From NCBI GenBank assembly GCA_025353525.1, contig JANXOO010000275.1, forward strand, positions 1 to 16,934: a stretch of DNA of 16,934 nt, read 5' to 3'. The DNA is from Schlesneria sp. Its GTDB lineage: Bacteria > Planctomycetota > Planctomycetia > Planctomycetales > Planctomycetaceae. Below the pieces are notes generated by a model. The model was not told the origin of the DNA, did no database searches, and was given only the letters and a program-made list of their open reading frames with translations. Positions within the stretch are counted from its first letter, which is position 1, and each line of letters begins with the position of its first letter. Positions 1 through 6,277 of the stretch are shown in pieces. A program made the translations under genes and the position numbers.

Positions 1-96
1 CAGTTGAGGAACGACCTCAACGGTAAATCGGCCGAGCATCTCTGCCACAGTCTTGATGAATTCGCCGCCTCGTCCGTCCACGGAACTTCCTCCCAT
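1..96 (-). CDS. Partial hypothetical protein, N-terminal 32 residues
   Basis: An open frame reads from an ATG at 96 down to the window edge without a stop, giving 32 codons that begin MGGSSVDGRGGEFIK and end VEVVPQL. The start is well supported: a perfect Shine-Dalgarno AAGGAGG (complement of 104-110) sits 7 bases upstream of the ATG. The visible part has a glycine-rich first dozen residues and then an amphipathic stretch. I do not recognise the family. The gene points away from rplY, so it belongs to a different transcription unit. Confidence 0.6.
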   Translation of the reverse strand, partial: MGGSSVDGRGGEFIKTVAEMLGRFTVEVVPQL

Positions 97-374
97 CGAA
101 CCGCCTCCTTGCGAAACTCAGTACCAAAACCACTCGATCCAAGAGTGGAGATCAGACGAGAAGAATAGCAGGCCGTCGCAATGGATTCATCGACAGCAAG
201 CACCGTAAAATAAATGCGGCAAAACGGGATTGCACCCACTGACGTTGGATCTGCCTTCCGTCGCTCAATTTGTCCCTGCAGTTCCGCCGTTCGAAATGAG
301 CGGCATCAAATTCGCGAGTTGCCGGTTCTTTTTCAGTTGCCATCCGCCAACACGACCAAGAACCCCGGCCCTGA

Positions 375-397
375 AGGAACCGGGCTCGCCTGATTTT
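375..397 (+). repeat. Copy 1 of a 23-base interspersed motif
   Basis: Matches 715-737 at 21 of 23 positions (shared core AGGAACC, GGCTCGCC, GATTTT); the differences are at 382 and 391. Both lie in non-coding DNA about 340 bases apart in the same orientation. Sequence outside the core diverges, apart from a weakly similar CCAACA some 20-25 bases upstream of each. Whether it is a dispersed genomic repeat cannot be judged from one window. Confidence 0.5.
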
Positions 398-628
398 CCC
401 CACCCAGTCACCCGTCAACGCTTACCTGTCACGAATTCGCGTCGCAATTCCCTTTGTACGTTGCCGTTTGCAGTTGTTTGACGGGCAATTCTGACATCAG
501 GCATCGATTTGTCGATGGTCCGACAGCTCCATTGCGTCTCACCCTTGTCATTTCGCTCGATTCCGTCTTCAATCGTCTTCCTTCGTGCGATTTTACCTGT
601 GCCCGTCAAATACATGCGCGGCAAATCC

Positions 629-658
629 GGCGTTTTTTCCGCAGTGGGAAAAACTGCC
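629..658. other. Strong imperfect hairpin in non-coding DNA
   Basis: The arm at 629-640 (GGCGTTTTTTCC) pairs with 646-658 (GGGAAAAACTGCC) around a 5-base loop, GCAGT. This gives 12 pairs with one bulged T and one G-T wobble. No T-run follows on either strand and no gene ends here, so it does not look like a normal terminator. It could be part of a small RNA or of a repeat element that includes the 715-737 motif. Confidence 0.4.
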
Positions 659-714
659 CGCAAGACCAATGACGGAAGACAGCCTCAAAGCTGAACTCCA
701 ACATTCGGACCCGC

Positions 715-737
715 AGGAACCTGGCTCGCCGGATTTT
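715..737 (+). repeat. Copy 2 of a 23-base interspersed motif
   Basis: Second copy of the motif at 375-397, same orientation, 21 of 23 bases identical. It lies inside a 27-codon frame (669-752, ATG to TAA) that has no visible ribosome binding site. In one plus-strand frame both copies read EPGSPDF, with both differences at third codon positions. On the minus strand both read KIRRARFL, also with synonymous changes, so the pattern does not decide whether the motif is coding. Confidence 0.5.
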
Positions 738-788
738 AGGCTGGCGGATTAAAAATCGCGGCCCTTTAAAGGAGAGTTGCCCATAGCG

Positions 789-817
789 TTGCAGGAGGTC
801 GAGTTGTTCGTTAGAAT
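789..817 (+). promoter_or_regulatory. Possible sigma-70-like promoter for rplY
   Basis: TTGCAG (789-794) and TAGAAT (812-817) are 17 bases apart. The -10 matches the canonical hexamer at 5 of 6 positions; the -35 only at 3 of 6. Transcription would start near 824 and leave an 85-base leader that includes the small hairpin GTGGG/CCCAC at 844-860. Planctomycete promoter consensus is poorly defined, so this rests on spacing and location only. Confidence 0.25.
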
Positions 818-908
818 TCTTGGTCCTCGCGTTAGCCATCGATGTGGGCAAGGTTCCCACTGGCAATCGGCTTCGGGTCAGGAATTATATAGCAAGGTGC
901 GTGTTGAA

Positions 909-1568
909 ATGCCGAAGGAAGCAAAACTCGTCGTCAAGTTGCGTGCGGAACTGGGTTCTGCCGCGTGTCGGCGATTGAGATGGAATGGTCAGGTTCCGGG
1001 AAATATCTACGGACACAACGCGCCGCCGATTTCGGTCGTGATTGGTTCTGACGTGCTGACCCCCATTTTGACATCGGGTGCCAAGGTCGTCGATGTCGAA
1101 CTGGATGGCAAGGTCGACAAAGCCGTCGTTCGTGAAATTCAATGGGACACGTTCGGTCGAAAGATTCAACATTTCGATCTGCTGCGAGTCGATCCTAACG
1201 AACGTGTGAGTATCGTCGTTCCGCTGGAACTGAAGGGGACTGCTCCCGGCGTTCTGATGGGAGGTGTTCTCGAACACGTCATGCACTCAGTCACTATCGA
1301 CTGCCTCGCCTATCAGATCCCCGACACGATTCAGGTTCGTATCGGGTCGTTAGAACTGGGGAAAGCGATTCACGTTTCGGACCTGGTCCTGCCAGAAGGC
1401 TCGCACGCTCACGCGGCCGCCGACGCGATTGTCGTCCATGTGATTCAGCCAAAGACAGTCGAAGATATCGTTGTCGCCGGTCCGATCGAGCCCGAAATGA
1501 TCGGAAAGAAGCCTGCTGCGGACGCGGCAGACTCGAAAGACGACAAGAAGGATCCGAAAAAGAAATAA
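909..1568 (+). CDS. rplY: 50S ribosomal protein L25, Ctc/TL5-type
   Basis: Encodes a 219-residue L25 of the long CTC/TL5 class, which binds 5S rRNA in the large ribosomal subunit. The N-terminal domain (about 1-95) shows the family pattern: RAELGSAACRRLRWNGQVPG followed by IYGHN, later REIQWD and the HFDLLRVD segment that closes the 5S-binding domain. Residues 97-185 form the second, beta-rich domain (VPLELKGTAPGV, GGVLEHVMHSV). The tail from about 200 is Ala/Asp/Lys-rich and probably disordered. I chose ATG 909 because similarity begins there and AAGGTG (895-900) lies a suitable distance upstream. The frame is open back to 777, but those 44 codons do not resemble L25. The next gene, pth, lies 129 bases downstream on the same strand; rplY-pth adjacency is common in bacteria and suggests co-transcription. 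Confidence 0.93.
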   Translation: MPKEAKLVVKLRAELGSAACRRLRWNGQVPGNIYGHNAPPISVVIGSDVLTPILTSGAKVVDVELDGKVDKAVVREIQWDTFGRKIQHFDLLRVDPNERVSIVVPLELKGTAPGVLMGGVLEHVMHSVTIDCLAYQIPDTIQVRIGSLELGKAIHVSDLVLPEGSHAHAAADAIVVHVIQPKTVEDIVVAGPIEPEMIGKKPAADAADSKDDKKDPKKK

Positions 1569-1697
1569 CCGGTGTGTCGCATATCCGATGGATGTCGCAC
1601 CCGGCACCTGCAATATCACATCGAATGTTGACTGAAACGGCGTTGCAAAGGACATTTTTTCGGGCAGTCTTCGTTTCGGACAACTTTGGACGTCGCT

Positions 1698-2297
1698 ATG
1701 AAACTGGTCGTCGGGCTGGGTAATCCGGGGTCGACGTACGATGGAACCCGCCACAATGTCGGGTTTGAAGTATTGGGTGAGTTGGCATTACGATGGCATG
1801 CTCCTCGCCCGAAACTTCGGTTTGAAGCAAATTTGGTGGAAGCGAACTGGCAAGGCGAAAAGGTGTTGCTCGCGGCACCGCAAACTTATATGAATTTGAG
1901 TGGACGCAGCGTTCAGCAGATTGTCAGGTTCTATCAGATTCCGCTTGAAGATGTTTTGGTGACGTGCGATGACATGAACCTGAAGCTGGGGCAATTGAGA
2001 TTGCGAGCGACAGGGTCGGCAGGTGGTCAAAAGGGATTGTCGAGTATTTTACAGGTTTGCGGCACCGAATCGGTTGCCAGACTGAGGATTGGAGTCGGTC
2101 GTCCGCCGGAGAAAATGGCAGCAACCGATTACGTATTAGCGAGGTTTCGGAAGGATGAGTTGCCTGAACTGGATGCGTCAGTAGTTCGGGCAGCAACGGG
2201 GATCGAGATCTGGATTCGGGACGGAATTTCGGCCGCAATGAACGCGGCGAATCTTTCTGTCCCCGATCGCAAGGATGATTCCCGAGAAACGCTTTGA
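1698..2297 (+). CDS. pth: Peptidyl-tRNA hydrolase
   Basis: A 199-residue Pth, the usual family length. It cleaves the ester bond between peptide and tRNA in peptidyl-tRNAs that drop off ribosomes, recycling tRNA in the cytoplasm. The signature GLGNPGSTYDGTRHNVGF carries Asn9 and the catalytic His19. APQTYMNLSG supplies Asn66, and CDDMNL supplies Asp91, equivalent to the aspartate that activates the histidine. The loop usually reading GGHNG is GGQKG here (Gln111, Lys112), so the conserved asparagine equivalent to E. coli Asn114 is a lysine. I chose ATG 1698 because MKLVVGLGNPG is the normal start; TTG 1686 would add only four residues. The ribosome binding site is weak. It lies between rplY and rpsF on the same strand. 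Confidence 0.94.
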   Translation: MKLVVGLGNPGSTYDGTRHNVGFEVLGELALRWHAPRPKLRFEANLVEANWQGEKVLLAAPQTYMNLSGRSVQQIVRFYQIPLEDVLVTCDDMNLKLGQLRLRATGSAGGQKGLSSILQVCGTESVARLRIGVGRPPEKMAATDYVLARFRKDELPELDASVVRAATGIEIWIRDGISAAMNAANLSVPDRKDDSRETL

Positions 2298-2315
2298 TTC
2301 AGCATTGTAGATCAG

Positions 2316-2366
2316 GACACCAGTGGGGTGTCATTCCGTATACGAGCGATTCGGACGGAACGGAAT
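2316..2366 (+). promoter_or_regulatory. Two adjacent hairpins in the rpsF leader
   Basis: Hairpin 1 pairs GACACC (2316-2321) with GGTGTC (2327-2332) around AGTGG. Hairpin 2 starts at the very next base: ATTCCGT (2333-2339) with ACGGAAT (2360-2366). They end about 10 bases before the rpsF ribosome binding site (GGGGAG, 2377-2382). Many bacteria have an rpsF leader bound by S6:S18 for autoregulation. This is the right place for one, but I cannot confirm that the fold matches the known S6:S18 motif. Confidence 0.3.
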
Positions 2367-2388
2367 TGAAGAATTTGGGGAGAGTATT

Positions 2389-2814
2389 TTGGCCGAGTAC
2401 ATGTACGAGGGAATGTTTCTGGTCGACAGCAACCGATACGCTGCCGATCCTGAAGGAACGCAGCAAGCGGTTCTGGGCATGCTGACTCGCGTTGGCGCGA
2501 AGGTTGTTGCATCGCGACCCTGGCAGGAGGGAAAGCTTTGCTATCCGATCGAAGGACAGCGCAAGGGGCTTTATTACCTTGCCTGTTTCACGATGGACGG
2601 CGGAAGCATGGTCGAGCTGAATCGGCTCAGTAAACTGAATGATGTTGTCATGCGACAACTCGTCCTGCGTCATCCGAAGGTCATCTTCGACGCGATGGTC
2701 GACGCACTGACGTCACACGACGGTGCGATCCATAGCCCGGAACAAAAAGCAGATCGTGAAGGACGGGGGGGCGACCGAGCCCCGATAGAAGAGGGGATCG
2801 AAGAACCGCGATAA
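2389..2814 (+). CDS. rpsF: 30S ribosomal protein S6 with charged C-terminal tail
   Basis: Encodes S6, a small-subunit protein that binds the central domain of 16S rRNA with S18. The body (about 5-103) shows the fold signature: YEGMFLVDSN, then RVGAKVVASRPWQEGKLCYPI, GQRKGLYYL, and LSKLNDVVMRQLVLRH near the end. I place the start at TTG 2389, giving MAEYMYEGM and 141 residues, because GGGGAG at 2377-2382 is 6 bases upstream. ATG 2401 would begin directly at YEGMF with poorer spacing. An in-frame ATG at 2323 adds 22 residues unlike S6 and falls inside the leader hairpins. The last 35 residues are a hydrophilic extension containing a run of seven G (2765-2771). ssb follows 104 bases later; rpsR is not in the cluster. 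Confidence 0.9.
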   Translation: MAEYMYEGMFLVDSNRYAADPEGTQQAVLGMLTRVGAKVVASRPWQEGKLCYPIEGQRKGLYYLACFTMDGGSMVELNRLSKLNDVVMRQLVLRHPKVIFDAMVDALTSHDGAIHSPEQKADREGRGGDRAPIEEGIEEPR

Positions 2815-2918
2815 ACGTGATCGTTTTGCATTACGGTTCGTTTTGCAGTCGGAACCAGTCGCATTGCGGTTGTTGATTTTGTAGCGTTTCCAGAGACAAC
2901 GGGTGAGGGGAGTCTGCG

Positions 2919-3440
2919 ATGGCGAGCTTCAACAAGGTGATTTTGGTCGGTAATCTGACGCGTGATCCGCAGGTGAAGTACACCACAGGCGGAACCGCCG
3001 TCACCGAGATCGGCCTGGCAGTCAACCGCCGCTGGATGGACAAACAGTCTAACCAGTGGAAGGACGAGACGACGTTTGTCGATGTCACGTTGTGGGGGCG
3101 GACTGCCGAAATCGCTGGCGAATACCTCGCGAAAGGGCGGCCTGTCCTGATCGAAGGTCGGCTGCAACTCGACTCCTGGGACGATAAGGAATCAGGCCAG
3201 AAGCGAAGCAAGCTGCGGGTCGTCGGTGAAAACATGACGATGCTGGGAAGCAAGAACGAAGGTGGTGCTGGTGGAGGCGGAGGCGGTGGTGGGCCGTCAT
3301 CTGGCGGACGAGCACCATCGGCCGCAGCGCCAAAGAGCACTCCACACGAGAACGATTTCGGATCAAATGATGGCGGCGGTTTTTCACCGGGATTTGACGA
3401 TCACGGTGGCGGATCACCAGCGGACGATGTCCCGTTTTGA
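2919..3440 (+). CDS. ssb: Single-stranded DNA-binding protein
   Basis: A 173-residue SSB that coats single-stranded DNA during replication, repair and recombination. The OB-fold (about 1-110) opens with MASFNKVILVGNLTRDP and continues through WKDETTFVDVTLWGRTAE, EYLAKGRPVLIEGRL and the GQKRSKLRVV strand. A flexible linker rich in glycine, including a run of eight, and serine follows. The protein ends DDVPF, a close variant of the DDDIPF tip through which SSB recruits partner enzymes. ATG 2919 has GAGGGGAG just upstream. Two 10-base copies of TCGTTTTGCA (2821-2830 and 2838-2847) lie in the spacer before the gene; their role is unknown. It sits between rpsF and rplI as in many bacteria. Confidence 0.96.
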   Translation: MASFNKVILVGNLTRDPQVKYTTGGTAVTEIGLAVNRRWMDKQSNQWKDETTFVDVTLWGRTAEIAGEYLAKGRPVLIEGRLQLDSWDDKESGQKRSKLRVVGENMTMLGSKNEGGAGGGGGGGGPSSGGRAPSAAAPKSTPHENDFGSNDGGGFSPGFDDHGGGSPADDVPF

Positions 3441-3469
3441 TTTGAAAGCGGTTTGATAACAAGCATGTC

Positions 3470-3497
3470 ATCCGGTCAAAACGGATTTGACCCGGAT
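3470..3497 (+). other. Hairpin between ssb and rplI
   Basis: ATCCGGTCAAA (3470-3480) pairs with TTTGACCCGGAT (3486-3497) around ACGGA, giving 11 pairs with one bulged C. It starts 29 bases after the ssb stop. Only a short TTT follows, so it would be a weak terminator at best. It could limit read-through into rplI or mark an mRNA processing site. Confidence 0.4.
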
Positions 3498-3531
3498 TTA
3501 ACCAGACTGTAATTGCGACGGAAGAAAGATC

Positions 3532-4035
3532 ATGGCACGTAGTACTCATACCGCTTCAGGGCGTCCCCGAATCTCGCGACAGGTCGAGTTGCTGCTCGCC
3601 GCCGATGTCGAACATTTGGGAAACACGGGTGATATTGTTCGCGTCAAGCCGGGGTATGCCCGGAATTACCTGATGCCCAACGGCCTTGCGACCGTCGCCA
3701 CGGAAATCAACAAGCGGATGGTCAAGCGACACCAGGAAAACCTGGTCACTTTGATGAAGCAGAAGATGGCCGACTTGCAGAAGCGGGCCGACGCAATCGG
3801 AAAGTACAGCGTCACACTGGAAGCGAACGCGAACGAAGAAGGTCACTTGTACGGTTCGATCATGGGGCCGGATATCAGCAAGGCGCTGTTGACTGCCGGG
3901 TACCAGGTCGACTCCGATCACGTGAAGCTCGATGGCCCGATCAAGGAATTGGGGATGTACACAGTGAAGATCCAGCTTCACACCGATGTGAAGACTGAAA
4001 TCAAGGTCTGGGTCGTTCCCGCTGCGAAAAAATAA
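3532..4035 (+). CDS. rplI: 50S ribosomal protein L9 with basic N-terminal tail
   Basis: A 167-residue L9, which binds 23S rRNA near the L1 stalk. The N-terminal globular domain is clear (VELLLAADVEHLGNTGDIV, then RVKPGYARNYLMPNGLA). A long connecting helix follows (about 60-90, with KRMVKRHQENLVTLMKQKM), then the C-terminal domain (EGHLYGSIMGPDI, IKELGMYTVKIQLHTDV). It differs from standard L9 by about 17 extra residues at the start (MARSTHTASGRPRISRQ); most L9 proteins begin directly at the VILLEDV-like strand. No start codon lies at the core boundary, and ATG 3532 is preceded by a good GGAAGA site, so the tail appears genuine. A strong terminator follows. Confidence 0.94.
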   Translation: MARSTHTASGRPRISRQVELLLAADVEHLGNTGDIVRVKPGYARNYLMPNGLATVATEINKRMVKRHQENLVTLMKQKMADLQKRADAIGKYSVTLEANANEEGHLYGSIMGPDISKALLTAGYQVDSDHVKLDGPIKELGMYTVKIQLHTDVKTEIKVWVVPAAKK

Positions 4036-4062
4036 GCTGCGGCTGCCCAGCTCGATGAAGAT

Positions 4063-4101
4063 ACGAAAACGACGCACCCTGCTCGGGTGCGTCGTTTTCG
4101 T
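4063..4101 (+). terminator. Intrinsic terminator after rplI
   Basis: A perfect 17-base-pair inverted repeat: the left arm 4063-4079 (ACGAAAACGACGCACCC) and right arm 4085-4101 enclose the 5-base loop TGCTC. The left arm carries AAAA and the right arm TTTT, so the structure can work from either strand. It begins 28 bases after the rplI stop and ends 60 bases before dnaB, marking the end of the ribosomal protein cluster. Confidence 0.85.
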
Positions 4102-4160
4102 TACCAGTCCCTCGTCAGGCGACCTGCAGTGGAAATTTCCTGGCACGAGGAATTGAAATC

Positions 4161-5519
4161 ATGGCCGATCCAAACCTGTCCAGTCGACTCCCACCTCAAA
4201 ATCTGTCGGCAGAACGAAGCGTCCTCGGGTGCCTGTTGCTCGAGAATACTGCGATGGACGAGGTCGCCGATGTGTTGCGGGCGGACCATTTCTACAGCGA
4301 TATTCATCAGTTGATTTACGCGACGATCGGCAAAATGCGAGAAGCGGGCAAACCCGTCGATACGCTGACGCTCGCCGACGAACTCGAAGAACGCAATCAA
4401 CTGGCCGAAATTGGAGGCGGACCGTACCTGCTCGAGATTCTTGAAACGGTCCCCTACGCCGCACACGTCAAGTACTATGCCGAGATCATTCGCGGCAAAT
4501 GGATTCAGCGCAGTCTGACGAACATCTGCACCGAGGTACTGCGCGATTGCTATGAAGGGAGCGACGAAACTGACGAAGTTTTGAAGCGAGCTGAACAAGG
4601 GATTTTCGGGATTTTCGAGCAACAGGAGACGGCGTCGAAGATCAGCATGGACGATATCATGCACGAGACGCTCGACCGGATCAACGCTCGACTCGGCAAA
4701 GAAGGCAATATCAGCGGGCTGTCGACGGGCTTCAAGGATCTCGATATGCAGACGAACGGCTTTCAGCCGTCGGAACTCGTCATCATCGCCGCCCGCCCCT
4801 CAATGGGGAAGACCGCATTCGTGTGTAACATTGCCGAGTGGGTGGCGGGTGCCGGCGAGACCGCAACCGTGATTTTCAGCCTTGAACAGTCGAAACTGGA
4901 ACTCGCCGAACGATTCCTGTGTATTCGCGCAAAACTCGACGGACACCGGTTGCGCAAAGGGTTGCTCGAACCTGACGAGCGGCATGCGCTGCTCGAAGCA
5001 TCGTCCGAACTCAGCCGATTGCCGCTGTTCATAGATGACAGCCCTGGCCGAACGGTCGCTCAGATCAGTGCGATTTGTCGGCGGCTCAAACGCCGAAATA
5101 ACCTTGGGCTGGTCATCATCGACTATTTGCAGCTCATCGAACCGGAAGACAAACGCGCGAATCGCGAACAGCAGATTGCGCAAATTACGCGGCGTTTGAA
5201 GGGGATTGCCAAAGAGAATGGCGTTCCGCTGATTGCACTCTCGCAGCTCAATCGCGGAGTCGAACTGCGCGAAGACAAACGCCCGCGACTGGCCGACCTT
5301 CGCGAGAGCGGTGCGATCGAGCAGGATGCTGACATCGTCATGTTCCTGCACCGCCCTGAAGCCTATAATCCCGAAGATCGCCCCGGTCTGGCCGAAGTGA
5401 TCGTCGCCAAACATCGCTCAGGCCCTACGGGGATCGTCAGCTTGCAGTGGCGACGAGAATCGATGCGATTCGACAACTACGAAGGGGGAGCCGACCACTC
5501 AGCCGCTGAAAACTTCTAG
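4161..5519 (+). CDS. dnaB: Replicative DNA helicase DnaB
   Basis: A 452-residue hexameric helicase that unwinds DNA ahead of the replication fork. The N-terminal helical domain (about 8-105) begins PPQNLSAERSVLGCLLLE, and a linker helix precedes the RecA-like motor domain (about 185-440). Walker A is ARPSMGKT (211-218), Walker B is VIIDYLQL (318-325), followed by ALSQLNRGVE and RESGAIEQDADIVMFLHR. RSGPTG (419-424) holds the likely arginine finger. There is no intein in the motor domain, a site where other bacteria carry them. GAGGAA at 4147-4152 precedes ATG 4161 by 8 bases. The terminator before it suggests at least partly independent expression. mobA converges on it with 21 bases between the stop codons. 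Confidence 0.96.
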   Translation: MADPNLSSRLPPQNLSAERSVLGCLLLENTAMDEVADVLRADHFYSDIHQLIYATIGKMREAGKPVDTLTLADELEERNQLAEIGGGPYLLEILETVPYAAHVKYYAEIIRGKWIQRSLTNICTEVLRDCYEGSDETDEVLKRAEQGIFGIFEQQETASKISMDDIMHETLDRINARLGKEGNISGLSTGFKDLDMQTNGFQPSELVIIAARPSMGKTAFVCNIAEWVAGAGETATVIFSLEQSKLELAERFLCIRAKLDGHRLRKGLLEPDERHALLEASSELSRLPLFIDDSPGRTVAQISAICRRLKRRNNLGLVIIDYLQLIEPEDKRANREQQIAQITRRLKGIAKENGVPLIALSQLNRGVELREDKRPRLADLRESGAIEQDADIVMFLHRPEAYNPEDRPGLAEVIVAKHRSGPTGIVSLQWRRESMRFDNYEGGADHSAAENF

Positions 5520-5540
5520 CGAGCGGTTCGCCCCCTGCTT

Positions 5541-6152
5541 TCAGCTGGTAAATCCTGCGGCTGAGAGTGCTGCGAGATAATCCTCGTGATGATTCAGGTT
5601 CGTCAACGAGATGAGTCGGGGATCGATGTCTCGCAATTCATCGACGGCGACTTCTCGCGTTCGTACTTCGTCGAACAAAAAGCGGGGTCGAAGCCGGTCT
5701 GCGTTTAGCAGAATTTGAATTTGGGCGAGTACTGTTACCCGGTAGACTGCTGCCAGCGGATGGTGAAACTCGCCGTCGCGAGGGACCGCGATATCATGTT
5801 CGCCGAGCAACTCAAACATGCGCTCGACGAATTCCGGTACGAGTAGTGGCACGTCGCAACTGGTGGCAAATATGGCATCGGCGCATTCTTGCAATTGGCG
5901 AAGCCCGGTTGCCAGACCTTCCAGCGGGCCACGGTGCTCGCGATCGTCGAACGCGATCGTGAGATCCGGCGGAAGTGGCGGCAAGCGTTGACCAGGTGCT
6001 GCAACCACGACGATACGGGACCGGTCGATGGTTGTTTCTACCAGTCTGACGATTCGTTGCAGCATCATTTCGGGGCCAAACGGCAACGTCGCCTTGTCTC
6101 GCCCCATGCGACTCGATTTTCCGCCGCAAAGAATGATCGCTCCACGTCGCAT
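5541..6152 (-). CDS. mobA: Molybdenum cofactor guanylyltransferase
   Basis: A 203-residue MobA, close to the family's usual size. It transfers GMP from GTP to molybdopterin to make the guanine dinucleotide form of the cofactor. The nucleotide-binding start reads ILCGGKSSRMGRDKATLPFG (residues 7-26); the usual LAGG is LCGG here. RGPLEGLATGL (74-84) and SCDVPLL (98-104), with the metal-binding Asp100, are the other family motifs. ATG 6152 puts the binding loop at the normal distance from the N-terminus; the ribosome binding site is weak. It is divergent from fhcC, with 125 bases between starts. Fhc/Fwd-type complexes belong to the molybdopterin enzyme superfamily, which makes the neighbourhood suggestive but not proof of a shared role. 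A related NTP-transferase is the main alternative. Confidence 0.85.
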   Translation of the reverse strand: MRRGAIILCGGKSSRMGRDKATLPFGPEMMLQRIVRLVETTIDRSRIVVVAAPGQRLPPLPPDLTIAFDDREHRGPLEGLATGLRQLQECADAIFATSCDVPLLVPEFVERMFELLGEHDIAVPRDGEFHHPLAAVYRVTVLAQIQILLNADRLRPRFLFDEVRTREVAVDELRDIDPRLISLTNLNHHEDYLAALSAAGFTS

Positions 6153-6277
6153 GTTTTCGGCTCGGGATTCCGTAGAAAAGGCGCAGAGATTGATCGAATT
6201 CGGTCAGGGTGATAGTGTGACGTGCGCAGGGACTTTCGTCCAACCGTCCGTCTGACTTTACGCAGGAATCCGAACGC

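Larger units (their letters stand above)
97..908. other. Gene-poor stretch between the left-edge gene and rplY
   Basis: No open frame here has both a ribosome binding site and a recognisable protein. The longer frames on both strands have low-complexity, Arg/Ser/Pro-rich translations typical of chance reading. What it does hold: two copies of a 23-base motif (375-397 and 715-737), a strong imperfect hairpin (629-658), a possible promoter (789-817) and a small hairpin in the presumed rplY leader (844-860). A frame open from 777 joins rplY in phase, but its first 44 codons lack L25 similarity and are read here as leader. Confidence 0.6.

Noticed and set aside
152..669. Overlapping short frames on both strands in the left gap
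   Set aside because: No ribosome binding sites, biased composition, and no family resemblance; they arise from lack of stops.
861..891. Alternative promoter TGGCAA with TATATA upstream of rplY
   Set aside because: The spacer is 18-19 bases, the hexamers are weak, and the leader would be very short.
777..908. In-frame upstream extension of rplY
   Set aside because: The 44 extra codons show no L25 similarity, and a ribosome binding site fits ATG 909.
6189..6217. TTGATC and GATAGT as an fhcC promoter
   Set aside because: Spacing of 15 bases and weak hexamers; not convincing without expression data.
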